A DNA stretch of 64,000 bases from Burkholderia diffusa (GTDB lineage Bacteria > Pseudomonadota > Gammaproteobacteria > Burkholderiales > Burkholderiaceae). The notes beneath the pieces were generated by a model. The model saw only the letters and a list, made by a program, of their open reading frames with translations. It was not told the DNA's origin and ran no database searches. This document shows, one piece after another, positions 1-7,847 of the stretch (the first letter of the stretch is position 1; every line of letters begins with the position of its first letter). The stretch covers positions 1,116,001-1,180,000 of the forward strand of contig NZ_CP013363.1 of NCBI RefSeq assembly GCF_001718315.1. The letters run 5' to 3'. The position numbers and the translations under genes are program-made.

Positions 1-335
1 GCGCGAAGGTCGTGGCGACCGTGCTGAACACGCCCGCGCTGCGCAAGCAGTGGGAAGAAGAGCTCGCCGCGATGTGCCGCCGCATCGCGCGGATGCGCCA
101 GGCGATCCACGACGGCCTGCGCGACCACGTCAGCGGCGAAGCGCTGACGCGCTACGTGAAGCAGCGCGGCATGTTCACGTACACGGGCCTGACCGAATCG
201 CAGGTCGAGGCGCTGCGCGAAGTGCACGGCGTGTACATCCTGCGTTCGGGGCGCATGTGCGTCGCGGGGCTGAACGATTCGAACGTCGGCATCGTTGCGG
301 ATGCGATCGGCAAGGTGCTGAAGAGCGGCGTCTGA
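1..335 (+). CDS. tyrB: Aromatic amino acid aminotransferase, C-terminal part (cut by window start)
   Basis: Only the last ~110 residues are present; the reading frame is open through the left edge, so the gene starts outside. The product would be a PLP-dependent class I aminotransferase that interconverts aromatic amino acids and their 2-oxo acids (with 2-oxoglutarate or oxaloacetate as partner) in the cytoplasm. The visible part carries the C-terminal family signature GRMCVAGLN, in which the arginine binds the substrate carboxylate in AspAT/TyrB enzymes. The stop is TGA at 333-335 and a strong terminator follows at 370-408. TyrB rather than AspC is inferred from the MCVAGL form of the motif; the N-terminal half needed to confirm it is not visible. 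Confidence 0.85.
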   Translation, partial: AKVVATVLNTPALRKQWEEELAAMCRRIARMRQAIHDGLRDHVSGEALTRYVKQRGMFTYTGLTESQVEALREVHGVYILRSGRMCVAGLNDSNVGIVADAIGKVLKSGV

Positions 336-369
336 CGGCGCGCCCGCGGGCGCGCGATCGCATCGCCGA

Positions 370-408
370 AACCGGCTGTCTCCCGTCGTGGAGGCAGCCG
401 GTTTTTTC
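370..408 (+). terminator. Rho-independent terminator after the aminotransferase gene
   Basis: AACCGGCTG and CAGCCGGTT form a stem extended by TCTCC/GGAGG, followed by a run of T. It closes the tyrB transcript. Confidence 0.85.
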
Positions 409-466
409 TTGCGCGACGGCGGCGCGGCGGTACGATGTCGGATCGAACGCATGATGAAGGAGCGGC

Positions 467-859
467 ATGGCTATTCGAATCGTACGGCTCGGCACGCCGC
501 GCACGGCCGGCGAGGGCCTGAGGATCGGCACGGTGCGGCGACCGCCGCGCGGCGTACCCAAGGCGGAATTCGCATCGCGCGACTACTATGATGTATGGCT
601 GCCGACGCTGTCGCCGAGCCCTGAGCTGGTCGCGCAGGCACAGGCCGCCGAAACCGACGCCGAATGGCGCGCGTTCACGCGCCACTTCCGCGCGGAAATG
701 GCGCACGGCGACGCGCCGAAGGTGCTGGACCTGCTTGCCGCGCTATCGGCGACGAGCGCGTTTTCGATCGGCTGCTATTGCCAGGACGAACGCCGCTGCC
801 ATCGCAGCGTGCTGCGCGAACTGCTCGCGGAGCGCGGTGCGGCGCTCGACGCGGACTGA
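467..859 (+). CDS. DUF488 family protein
   Basis: A 130-residue soluble protein of the DUF488 family, whose biochemical role is not known. The family signature is visible: an N-terminal IRIVRLG strand, a YYDVWLPTLSPS segment near residue 40, and the C-terminal cysteine motif CYCQDERRCHRSVL, which corresponds to the C-x-C-x5-C-H-R motif of the family. The start ATG at 467 is preceded by AAGGAG (about 455). No partner gene is within an operon distance: the terminator of the aminotransferase lies upstream and the next gene has its own promoter. Assignment to the family is firm; function is open. Confidence 0.85.
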   Translation: MAIRIVRLGTPRTAGEGLRIGTVRRPPRGVPKAEFASRDYYDVWLPTLSPSPELVAQAQAAETDAEWRAFTRHFRAEMAHGDAPKVLDLLAALSATSAFSIGCYCQDERRCHRSVLRELLAERGAALDAD

Positions 860-913
860 ACACCTGTCGGGCGGCGCGACGGTGCGCCGCTTGGTGCGGT
901 GCGGCGGAACCGG

Positions 914-927
914 TTGACGTGAGTCAA
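914..927 (+). promoter_or_regulatory. FNR-type box (TTGACGTGAGTCAA), class II position
   Basis: Perfect TTGAC-N4-GTCAA palindrome. A -10 like TATGCT lies at 949-954, which puts the box centre (920.5) close to -41.5 from the inferred start, the usual place for a class II FNR activator site. The same box-to-TATGCT spacing (35 nt start to start) recurs at 20198. An fnr homologue lies at 2064-2843. Confidence 0.75.
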
Positions 928-991
928 GCGTGCGGCGGCGCGGGCCGTTATGCTCACGTCATGAATCGTCCCGACCATGACAGGCGAATAG

Positions 992-1267
992 ATGCAGATA
1001 GCCTTTCCACCGGAACCGCCCGAATATTGCGCACGCGATCTGGTCGTCGCGTTTTCGGCGCTGGTCGACGGCCACTGCGTGCAGTGCGCGATCACGGCCG
1101 AAGCGCTGGAAGATCATTTCGGCGCGCCGTCGCTGCTCGAACGGGATTTGCTGGATGCGTTCGAAGCGCACCGGTCGGCGATCGAGGCGATGGCGCGACG
1201 GATGCTCGACGAAATCGGCGGCCGGCCGGTGTTGCTGCACAGCGGTCACTTCCGGATGGATGACTGA
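992..1267 (+). CDS. DUF1488 family protein
   Basis: A 91-residue cytoplasmic protein resembling DUF1488 proteins, small proteobacterial proteins of unknown function. Visible pattern: an MQIAFPPEPPEY start, a central VVAFSALVDGHCVQCAI strand pair and an EALEDHFGA helix. The promoter region holds an FNR-type box with a matching -10, so the gene is probably induced when oxygen is low. It is followed after 16 nt by another small gene (1284), and the two are likely co-transcribed. Family call is moderately firm, function unknown. Confidence 0.75.
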   Translation: MQIAFPPEPPEYCARDLVVAFSALVDGHCVQCAITAEALEDHFGAPSLLERDLLDAFEAHRSAIEAMARRMLDEIGGRPVLLHSGHFRMDD

Positions 1268-1283
1268 TACCGCAGGAGGACGC

Positions 1284-1523
1284 ATGACACTGCAAGGCAC
1301 GATTCATGAACGCGACTGGTCGGTCGAGATCGAGACGAGGCAGTGCGAATCCGGCGAGTTCCGCTGCCGCGTGATGGTCGAGCACGGCACCGGGCCAGCG
1401 CGCTTTCACCACACGTTCGAGCACAGCCATGCGTACCCGACCGAGCACGAGGCGGCGATCGAAGGGTTGCGGGCCGGGATGACGTGGATCGAAATGAAGG
1501 CGTCGCAGACATTCAGCGTATGA
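1284..1523 (+). CDS. Small conserved hypothetical protein
   Basis: A 79-residue protein (MTLQGTIHERDW...) with no family that I recognise. It begins 16 nt after the DUF1488 gene behind a very good ribosome site (GGAGGA at 1275-1280), which decides the start at 1284 over upstream in-frame ATGs. The sequence has no signal peptide or membrane segment, and a charged, His-containing middle (FHHTFEHSHAYPTEHEAA). Likely the second gene of an FNR-controlled operon. Confidence 0.7.
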   Translation: MTLQGTIHERDWSVEIETRQCESGEFRCRVMVEHGTGPARFHHTFEHSHAYPTEHEAAIEGLRAGMTWIEMKASQTFSV

Positions 1524-1691
1524 ACCGCATCGCGCAGATGGTTGCGCGGATGCAAGGCTGCCAAGGCAGTAATCGCCGCGACGGTCATCGCGCAGCGTCG
1601 AGCAGGATCGCGCCGCGCGGGACACCGGGGCACGGAGACACAGAAACAGGCAACGCCGCCGACGAGCGGCGACCCTGTCGGGAGGAGCGCC

Positions 1692-2045
1692 ATGGGCGTG
1701 GGCATGCAGATCGTCTGCGTCGGATTCGCGGGTTCCGCCGCGCTGGAAGCCGAAGCGGGGGTGCAGCTGGTGCGGCTGGAACGATTCCGCGCACGGCTGG
1801 AGGATTGCCGTCTGGTGATCGAATCGCGCCCGCGTGCGGACGGCGGCCGGACCTACGACGTGTGGCTCGAACTGGCCAAGCGCGGCTGCTCACCGGTATC
1901 GCTGCCGTGCAGCACCGGCGACGACGTGATCGAGGTGCTCGGACGCGTGTTCGCGCTGGCCGACCAGGCGCTGTCCGCATGGCACGCGGGCGAACCCGAA
2001 GCGGTCGCGCCGCCTGCGGTCCCGCCGGGCGCCACCACGCAATGA
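1692..2045 (+). CDS. Conserved hypothetical protein
   Basis: A 117-residue soluble protein starting at an ATG preceded by GGAGGAG (1681-1687). An N-terminal MQIVCVGFAG strand is followed by a helix-rich middle (LVRLERFRARLEDC) and a proline/alanine-rich tail. I do not recognise a family. It is separated by 168 nt from the gene before it and converges on the fnr gene. Confidence 0.65.
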   Translation: MGVGMQIVCVGFAGSAALEAEAGVQLVRLERFRARLEDCRLVIESRPRADGGRTYDVWLELAKRGCSPVSLPCSTGDDVIEVLGRVFALADQALSAWHAGEPEAVAPPAVPPGATTQ

Positions 2046-2063
2046 CGCGCGCCGCGCCGCGCG

Positions 2064-2843
2064 TCACACCTGCGCGAGCGCCTCTGCATCGATGATGCGC
2101 ACGCGCTTGCCGCGCGTTTCGACGAGCGCATCCCGATGGAACCGCGAGAACATCCGGCTGACTGTCTCGAGCTTCATCCCGAGATAGCAGCCGATCTCCT
2201 CGCGCGTCATCCGCAGGTTGAATTCCGATGCCGAATAGCCGCGCGCCTCGAAGCGCGACGACAGGTTCAGCAGGAAATGCGCGACGCGCTGCTCGGCCGA
2301 CATCGTGCCGAGCAGCAGCATCTGGCTCGACTCGCGGACGATCTCGCTGCTCAGCATCTGGTAGATGAAATGCTGCATCGACTTCATTTCGCGGCACGCC
2401 GCCTCGAGTGCGCCGAACGGGATCACGCATACGACGCTGTCCTCGAGCGCGATCGCTTCGCAGCAGTGCTGGCCGCTGCCGATGCCGTCCATGCCGAGCG
2501 TTTCGCCGGCGATCTGAAAGCCGGTCACGTGCTCACGGCCGTCCCGATGCATCATCACCGTCTTGAACGAGCCCGCGCGCACGGCGTAGATGCTGTGGAA
2601 CGGATCGTCGTTGCGGAACAGCGTGTCGCCCTGGCGAACCTGGCGCGTCGAACAGATGATCGCGTCCAGTCGGCCGTATTCGGCGGCGGTCAGGTGTGGC
2701 GGCAGGCACAGCGAGCGCATCAGGCAAGCCGAGCAGCGCGCGGCGGGATGTTTCGCGCCGTCGTTGCGCGCGATCGAAGGAAGCGGAATCGATGGCCGAG
2801 GCGCGACGGATGGGTCGGCGGCGCAGGCGGTGGCTGTGGACAT
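2064..2843 (-). CDS. fnr: FNR-type oxygen-sensing transcriptional regulator
   Basis: A 259-residue Crp/Fnr family regulator of the oxygen-sensing FNR class. Four cysteines match the 4Fe-4S ligands of E. coli FNR: C37-x2-C40-x5-C46 near the N terminus and C139 in VVCVIPF; the distance from the first to the last (102 residues) is the same as in E. coli FNR (C20 to C122). The cyclic-nucleotide-like barrel spans roughly 50-165 and the HTH is in MTREEIGCYLGMKLETVSRMF, where the E-x2-S-R recognition residues are conserved, predicting TTGAT/C-type half-sites. The gene is the second of an operon, 17 nt after the receiver-only regulator gene. Boxes of the expected type occur at 914, 15648 and 20198. 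Confidence 0.92.
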   Translation of the reverse strand: MSTATACAADPSVAPRPSIPLPSIARNDGAKHPAARCSACLMRSLCLPPHLTAAEYGRLDAIICSTRQVRQGDTLFRNDDPFHSIYAVRAGSFKTVMMHRDGREHVTGFQIAGETLGMDGIGSGQHCCEAIALEDSVVCVIPFGALEAACREMKSMQHFIYQMLSSEIVRESSQMLLLGTMSAEQRVAHFLLNLSSRFEARGYSASEFNLRMTREEIGCYLGMKLETVSRMFSRFHRDALVETRGKRVRIIDAEALAQV

Positions 2844-2860
2844 GAGTCACTCCGGCTCGG

Positions 2861-3268
2861 TCAGGGGCGATGCGCACGAGCGCGCACCAGGGATTCGATG
2901 ACGTGGCATGCGGCGTCGAATTCCGCCGTCTTGTCGAAGAAGTAGTCGGCTCCCGCCGTCGCGCATGCCTCCCTGAATGCCGGCGCCGAATGGTTCGTCA
3001 GCACGATCGTGACGATCCGCGGCGCGGCTTTCGACAACATCGCGATCAGGTCGAGACCGCTGCCGTCGGCGAGCCGCAGGTCGACGATCACGACGTCCGC
3101 GTGGCTGCCGCGGATATGCGCCAATGCGTCCTGGCCGTCTTCCGCCTCGCCGACGACCAGGACGCCGCGGATCGCGCCGACGAGCAGCGCGATCCGTTGC
3201 CGGACGGCAATGGCGTGATCGACGAGAAACACCCGGAGTGCGGCGGCGGGTAACAGGCTGGCATTCAT
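2861..3268 (-). CDS. Receiver-only response regulator
   Basis: A 135-residue protein made of a single CheY-like receiver domain with no DNA-binding or enzymatic output. D63 (VIVDLRL) is the phospho-acceptor position, T91 and K113 (FFDKT) are the usual switch and lysine residues; the acidic pocket has only one Asp (LVDH) where most receivers have two. It is the first gene of an operon with fnr (17-nt gap). No kinase is adjacent; the hybrid kinase at 26493 or the kinase at 13348 are possible partners, but this is only inference. It may act by protein contact, as other stand-alone receivers do. Confidence 0.88.
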   Translation of the reverse strand: MNASLLPAAALRVFLVDHAIAVRQRIALLVGAIRGVLVVGEAEDGQDALAHIRGSHADVVIVDLRLADGSGLDLIAMLSKAAPRIVTIVLTNHSAPAFREACATAGADYFFDKTAEFDAACHVIESLVRARAHRP

Positions 3269-3338
3269 GCCGGCAGTATCGTGTTGCGCCGCCGAAAATG
3301 AAATCGGCCGAATTGGAAGTTTGTGTAGGCCGCGGCGA

Positions 3339-3366
3339 CGCGTTGTAGGGCGTTTCCTACAACGCG
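3339..3366 (-). promoter_or_regulatory. Perfect inverted repeat upstream of the receiver-fnr operon
   Basis: CGCGTTGTAGG and CCTACAACGCG, 11-bp arms with a 6-nt spacer, lie 71 nt before the operon start. A further TGTAGG half-site lies at about 3324. The arrangement looks like a regulator operator; no T run follows, so a terminator is less likely. Confidence 0.5.
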
Positions 3367-3451
3367 TACGGGAAATAGGCGAGGCCGCGTGCGCGGCGAT
3401 ACGGGGTGGGGTCCGCGCAGGGGGGCGGCGAAACGGGTTCGCGCCGTGGAA

Positions 3452-4387
3452 TCAGCCGGCCGCGCGCGCGTCCAGCGCGTCGCGCGCCGTGCGGCACGCG
3501 GCCAGATCCCACGCGGCGCAGCCGACCGTCTTGAACAGCAGCGGCCCGCGGCGCTCGAAGGCGCCGCCCAGCACGTCGGCGAGCGACGCGACCTGCTGCC
3601 AGTCGACCTGTGCGACGATCAGGTCGCCGGCCTCGTGGCGCGCGCCGGCCGGGTCGTCGACGACGAGCCGGCTGTGGCGCACGGTGTCGGCGTCGATCTC
3701 GGCGGCGTCCGCGGTGAATGCGCCGACGCCGACCACGAGGCGGCCTTCACGCGCGGCTTCGCGATAGACGGGCGTGCGGCTCGTCGTCAGCGTGACGACG
3801 ACGTCGATCGCATCGGGAATCGCGTCGCCGTCGAGCGGCACGAGCTGCGGCGCCTGCGCGCGGTGCGCGGCGCAGAATGCGGCCGCGCTGCCGGCGCGCG
3901 AGCCTCGCACGTGCAGGCGCGCGTCCGGAAAGATTGCCGCGAGCGCTTCCGCGTGATTGGCCGCCTGCTTGCCGGTGCCGATCAGCAGGATGTCGCGCGG
4001 CGCGACGCCGTGCAGCGCCTGAATGCCGAGCGCGGTAATGGCTGCCGTGCGGCGCCCGGTGACCGTCGGGCCGTCGAGCACGAAGCGCAGCGCGCCCGTC
4101 GTCGCGTCGTACGCGCTCACCTGGCCGAGGATCGTCGGCAATCCGCGCGCGCCGTTGCCGGGGCACACGTTCACGAGCTTGTGGCTCGCGAGGTCGCGTG
4201 CGCTCGATGGCATCGACAGCATCACGCCGCCGGCCTGCAGCGGCACGACCAGGCGTTCGGGGCTGACGATCTCGCCCGCAGCGTATTCGGCGACGGTGTG
4301 CGCGAGCGTGGCGAGCAGTGCGGGGTAGTCGAGCAGCGCTGCCGTTTCGGCGGCATCGAAAGCGGGGATTCGGGAGAGGGCGGTCAT
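3452..4387 (-). CDS. Ornithine cyclodeaminase/mu-crystallin family enzyme, probable 1-pyrroline-2-carboxylate reductase
   Basis: A 311-residue member of the ornithine cyclodeaminase/mu-crystallin family, with the Rossmann motif LLIGTGKQAANHAEAL and the substrate-side segments GGVMLSMPSS and KLVNVCPGN. The family includes NAD(P)H-dependent reductases that turn 1-pyrroline-2-carboxylate into L-proline. This role is favoured here because a dehydratase of trans-3-hydroxy-L-proline (6669), which makes that compound, lies in the same cluster with a binding protein and a regulator. The ATG at 4387 is chosen; an upstream in-frame start would add 47 residues rich in Pro and Cys that do not look like the family. 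It is divergent from the FadR-type regulator gene. Confidence 0.85.
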   Translation of the reverse strand: MTALSRIPAFDAAETAALLDYPALLATLAHTVAEYAAGEIVSPERLVVPLQAGGVMLSMPSSARDLASHKLVNVCPGNGARGLPTILGQVSAYDATTGALRFVLDGPTVTGRRTAAITALGIQALHGVAPRDILLIGTGKQAANHAEALAAIFPDARLHVRGSRAGSAAAFCAAHRAQAPQLVPLDGDAIPDAIDVVVTLTTSRTPVYREAAREGRLVVGVGAFTADAAEIDADTVRHSRLVVDDPAGARHEAGDLIVAQVDWQQVASLADVLGGAFERRGPLLFKTVGCAAWDLAACRTARDALDARAAG

Positions 4388-4477
4388 CGTATCGGTCGGT
4401 TCTGTGTCGTTGGGCGTGGACGACGGGCGCGGCACGCGCTCGCACGGAGGCTGCCGAATATCGAGGCTGCAGTCGTT

Positions 4478-4497
4478 CTGGATCAAATCTATACCAG
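4478..4497. promoter_or_regulatory. CTGG-N12-CCAG site, candidate operator of the FadR-type regulator
   Basis: CTGGATCAAATCTATACCAG lies between the divergent reductase and regulator genes. A site of the same length and ends (CTGGTCTTCAAATCGACCAG) lies at 5387-5406 upstream of the binding-protein gene. FadR-type regulators often bind TGGT-N-ACCA palindromes. Confidence 0.6.
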
Positions 4498-4631
4498 TCA
4501 CGTGTCGGCAGGCAAGCCGGAAAAGCAAGCAGACGGTCGATTTTGGTTCTAATATGCGTCCAGATGGGCGTCGCTCCGGTACAGTGCGAACCCGTTTCCC
4601 CGTCCACCACCCGACCGGGCAGGAGCCCCAG

Positions 4632-5369
4632 ATGATGTCCGCACGTCCTGAATCGCTCGAAGCCGGCTTCCGGCCGTTGCAGATCTACGAACAGGTCGCC
4701 GAGAAGATCCGCGACGAGATCCGCTCGGGGCGCTATGCGGCCGATTCGAGGCTGCCGTCGGAGCGCGAACTCGCGGCACTGTTCCAGGTCGGCCGGCCGG
4801 CCGTGCGCGAGGCGCTCGGCGCGTTGCAGAACGAAGGGCTGGTGTTCACGAAGCGCAATTCGGGCACTTACGTCGTGCCGGCGCCGCTCGACGTGCTCGC
4901 GCAGCGCGGCGACACGCGCGGCGTGCCCGACGCCGACTTCAGTCCGACGTCGACGCTCGACGTGCGGCTCATCCTCGAGCCGGCGATCGCGCGCCTCGCC
5001 GCCGCGCACGGGCGCGCCGATCCCGTCGCCGAAGGCTATCTCGCGCAGATGGAAACCATCGCCGACATCGACGATCCGCAGCAGCGCGCGTTGTGGAACG
5101 AGAGCGACCGACTGTTCCACCGGCAGCTCGCGTTGATGACCGGCGACGCGCTGATCGTGAAGATCGCGGAGGAAGTCGCGAAGACGATGGACCAGCCACT
5201 GTGGAAGCGGCTGAAGGACGACGGCATCTACGACGCGGGCCGCATCCGGCTCTACGTGTCCGAGCACCGGCTGATCTATGAGGCAATCGTGTCGGGCGAC
5301 GCCGATGCGGCCGCCTTTTACGTCGAGCAGCATATTCTTCGCGTGCGGCGCGACATCACGCCGAAATGA
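4632..5369 (+). CDS. GntR-family transcriptional regulator, FadR subfamily
   Basis: A 245-residue regulator with an N-terminal winged helix (PLQIYEQVAEKIRDEIRSGRY, then LPSERELAALFQVGRPAVREAL, residues ~15-80) and a C-terminal all-helical FCD ligand domain (residues ~95-235) containing the metal-binding type residues in DRLFHRQLA and SEHRLIYEAI. The start ATG at 4632 is preceded by AGGAG (4621-4625). It sits inside the hydroxyproline cluster, divergent from the reductase and upstream of the transport gene, and two matching candidate operators flank it, so it most likely controls the whole cluster in response to a pathway intermediate. Confidence 0.9.
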   Translation: MMSARPESLEAGFRPLQIYEQVAEKIRDEIRSGRYAADSRLPSERELAALFQVGRPAVREALGALQNEGLVFTKRNSGTYVVPAPLDVLAQRGDTRGVPDADFSPTSTLDVRLILEPAIARLAAAHGRADPVAEGYLAQMETIADIDDPQQRALWNESDRLFHRQLALMTGDALIVKIAEEVAKTMDQPLWKRLKDDGIYDAGRIRLYVSEHRLIYEAIVSGDADAAAFYVEQHILRVRRDITPK

Positions 5370-5386
5370 AAGTGCGCCACGCTAGT

Positions 5387-5406
5387 CTGGTCTTCAAATC
5401 GACCAG
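5387..5406. promoter_or_regulatory. Second CTGG-N12-CCAG site, upstream of the binding-protein gene
   Basis: CTGGTCTTCAAATCGACCAG, the partner of the site at 4478. A separate inverted repeat ATTGGTTT-N6-AAACCAAT follows at about 5459-5480, just before the ribosome site of the next gene. Confidence 0.6.
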
Positions 5407-5491
5407 AAGCACGAGAGCCATTTTGAAATTGCTTGCTTCCTGACCACGTGTGTCCTACATTGGTTTCACACAAAACCAATCAGGAGACACC

Positions 5492-6613
5492 ATGCGACAC
5501 TTCGTTACCGCGCTCTCGGTGGCCGTTGCCGCCGGCGCGCTGACTTCCGCGCACGCGCAGGAAGTCGTGATGATCGGCCATTCGGCGCCGCTGACCGGCC
5601 CGCAGGCCGCGAACGGCAAGGACAACGAAAACGGCGCGCGTCTCGCCGTCGAAGAGCTCAACAAGGCCGGCGTGAAGGTGGCGGGCAAGACGGTCACGTT
5701 CAAGCTGGTGTCCGAGGACGACCAGGCCGACCCGAAGGCGGGCGTGCAGGTCGCGCAGAACCTGGTCGACAAGGGTGTCGTCGCGGTGCTCGGGCCGTAC
5801 AACTCGGGTGTCGCGATTCCGGCGTCGCGCGTGTACAGCAACGCGGGCGTGCCGATCCTGCCGGTCGCTTCGAACCCGGCGCTCACGCGCCAGGGCTTCA
5901 AGAACATCTTCCGGATCGGCGCGAGCGACGAACAGCTCGGTGGCACGATGGCGACCTTCGCCGCGAAGACGCTGAACGCGAAAACCGCCGCGGTCATCGA
6001 CGATCGCACCGCGTACGGGCAGGGCGTCGCGGAGCAGTTCATGAACGTCGCGAAAGCGAACGGGATCAAGATCGTCGACCAGGAGTACACGAACTCGTCG
6101 GCGACCGATTTCCTCGGCATTCTCACCAAGATCAAGGCCAGCAATCCCGACGTGATCTTCCTCGGCGGTTATGCGGCGCAAGGCGCGCCGATGGCGAAGC
6201 AGATGAAGCAGCGCGGGTTGCGCGCGAAGCTGCTCGGCGGCGACGGCATCTGCTCTGCCGACATGGGCAAGGTCGCGGGCGAGGCCGCGTCGATCGTCTA
6301 CTGCGCGCAGGGCGGCGTCGCGCTCGAGAAGACGCCGGCCGGCCGCGAATTCCTGAAGAAGTACCACGATACCTATCACACGGACACGCAGGTCTACGGC
6401 GTCAATTACTACGACGGCATGAAGCTGCTGGCCGATGCGATGGTCAAGGCCGGCACGACCACGGACAAGGCGAAGCTGATCGCGCAACTGGCGAAGTCGA
6501 ACTATGCGGGCGTGGCCGGCACCTATTCGTTCGACGAACGCGGCGACCTGAAGGGCGCGCCGACCACCGTCTACGTGATCCGCAACGGCCTGCCCGAGCC
6601 GTACGCCAAGTAA
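5492..6613 (+). CDS. Branched-chain amino acid-type ABC transporter substrate-binding protein
   Basis: A 373-residue periplasmic binding protein of the LivJ/LivK type (type I fold). An N-terminal signal peptide (MRHFVTALSVAVAAGALTSAHA, cleavage before QEVVMIG) is followed by the family pattern GHSAPLTGPQAANGKDNENGARLAVEEL and VAVLGPYNSGVAIPAS. The start at 5492 has CAGGAGA before it. No permease or ATPase genes are next to it, so it must use a transporter encoded elsewhere. Its neighbours (FadR-type regulator before, hydroxyproline dehydratase after, 55-nt gap) suggest that it captures hydroxyproline or a related imino acid; the ligand itself cannot be read from the sequence. Confidence 0.9.
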   Translation: MRHFVTALSVAVAAGALTSAHAQEVVMIGHSAPLTGPQAANGKDNENGARLAVEELNKAGVKVAGKTVTFKLVSEDDQADPKAGVQVAQNLVDKGVVAVLGPYNSGVAIPASRVYSNAGVPILPVASNPALTRQGFKNIFRIGASDEQLGGTMATFAAKTLNAKTAAVIDDRTAYGQGVAEQFMNVAKANGIKIVDQEYTNSSATDFLGILTKIKASNPDVIFLGGYAAQGAPMAKQMKQRGLRAKLLGGDGICSADMGKVAGEAASIVYCAQGGVALEKTPAGREFLKKYHDTYHTDTQVYGVNYYDGMKLLADAMVKAGTTTDKAKLIAQLAKSNYAGVAGTYSFDERGDLKGAPTTVYVIRNGLPEPYAK

Positions 6614-6668
6614 CCATCACCGGACGGCGCCGCCGCGCCGTCCTTCGTCTTCAAGCCTTCGATCCTCC

Positions 6669-7676
6669 ATGAAAATTTCCCGATCCCTTTCCACCGTCGA
6701 AGTCCATACCGGCGGCGAAGCGTTCCGCATCGTCACGAGCGGGCTGCCGCGCCTGCCCGGCGATACGATCGTCCAGCGTCGCGCGTGGCTCAAGGAGAAC
6801 GCCGACGAGATCCGCACGGCGCTGATGTTCGAACCGCGCGGCCACGCCGACATGTACGGCGGCTACCTTACCGAGCCGGTGTCGGCGAACGCGGATTTCG
6901 GCGTGATATTCGTGCACAACGAAGGCTACAGTGACCATTGCGGGCATGGCGTCATCGCGCTGTCGACCGCCGCGGTCGAGCTCGGCTGGGTGCAGCGCAC
7001 GGTGCCGGAGACGCGCGTGGGCATCGATGCGCCGTGCGGCTTCATCGAGGCGTTCGTGAAATGGGACGGCGAGCATGCCGGGCCGGTGCGCTTCGTCAAC
7101 GTGCCATCGTTCATCTGGCAGCGCGACGTGTCGGTCGACACGCCGTCGTTCGGCACCGTGACCGGCGACATCGCGTACGGCGGCGCGTTCTATTTCTACG
7201 TCGACGGCGCGCCGTTCGACTTGCCGGTGCGCGAAGCGGCGGTGGAAAGACTGATCCGCTTCGGCGCCGAAGTGAAGGCCGCTGCGAACGCGAAATATCC
7301 GGTCGTGCATCCGGAGATCCCCGAAATCAACCATATCTACGGCACGATCATCGCGAACGCGCCGCGTCATCCAGGTTCGACGCAGGCGAACTGCTGCGTG
7401 TTCGCGGATCGCGAGGTCGACCGCTCGCCGACCGGCTCCGGCACCGGCGGGCGCGTCGCGCAGTTATACCAGCGCGGCCTGCTCGCGGCCGGCGACACGC
7501 TCGTCAACGAGTCGATCGTCGGCACGGTGTTCAAGGGGCGCGTGCTGCGCGAGACGACGGTCGGCGATATCCCGGCCGTGATTCCGGAAGTGGAGGGCAG
7601 CGCGCACATCTGCGGGTTCTCGAACTGGATCGTCGACGAGCGCGATCCGCTGACCTACGGTTTTCTCGTGCGCTGA
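6669..7676 (+). CDS. Proline racemase family, probable trans-3-hydroxy-L-proline dehydratase
   Basis: A 335-residue member of the proline racemase family. The first catalytic Cys is present (C91 in SDHCGHG), but the second, which racemases and 4-hydroxyproline epimerases hold in DRSPCGT, is replaced by threonine (T255 in DRSPTGSGTGGR). The Cys/Thr pair is the known signature of trans-3-hydroxy-L-proline dehydratases (for example human L3HYPDH), which make 1-pyrroline-2-carboxylate. The reductase-like gene at 3452 would then complete the route to L-proline. It follows the binding-protein gene by 55 nt and is closed by the terminator at 7701. Confidence 0.88.
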   Translation: MKISRSLSTVEVHTGGEAFRIVTSGLPRLPGDTIVQRRAWLKENADEIRTALMFEPRGHADMYGGYLTEPVSANADFGVIFVHNEGYSDHCGHGVIALSTAAVELGWVQRTVPETRVGIDAPCGFIEAFVKWDGEHAGPVRFVNVPSFIWQRDVSVDTPSFGTVTGDIAYGGAFYFYVDGAPFDLPVREAAVERLIRFGAEVKAAANAKYPVVHPEIPEINHIYGTIIANAPRHPGSTQANCCVFADREVDRSPTGSGTGGRVAQLYQRGLLAAGDTLVNESIVGTVFKGRVLRETTVGDIPAVIPEVEGSAHICGFSNWIVDERDPLTYGFLVR

Positions 7677-7700
7677 GTGTTGGCGCACGGCCCTCGGCCA

Positions 7701-7735
7701 GGCGCGCGTTCCCGCTGCGGGGCGCGCGCCTTTTT
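7701..7735 (+). terminator. Rho-independent terminator after the dehydratase gene
   Basis: GGCGCGCG and CGCGCGCC arms followed by TTTTTGTT; it ends the hydroxyproline transcript. Confidence 0.8.
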
Positions 7736-7847
7736 GTTGTAAAAATGCGCGAACCGGCGCCGTTCGCACGGGCCCCGGACGGCCGCCGGCCGGTGGGCCG
7801 CGGGAGTTTTGGTACGATGCAGCCTTTCCAGCAGATCCCCCACCCGC

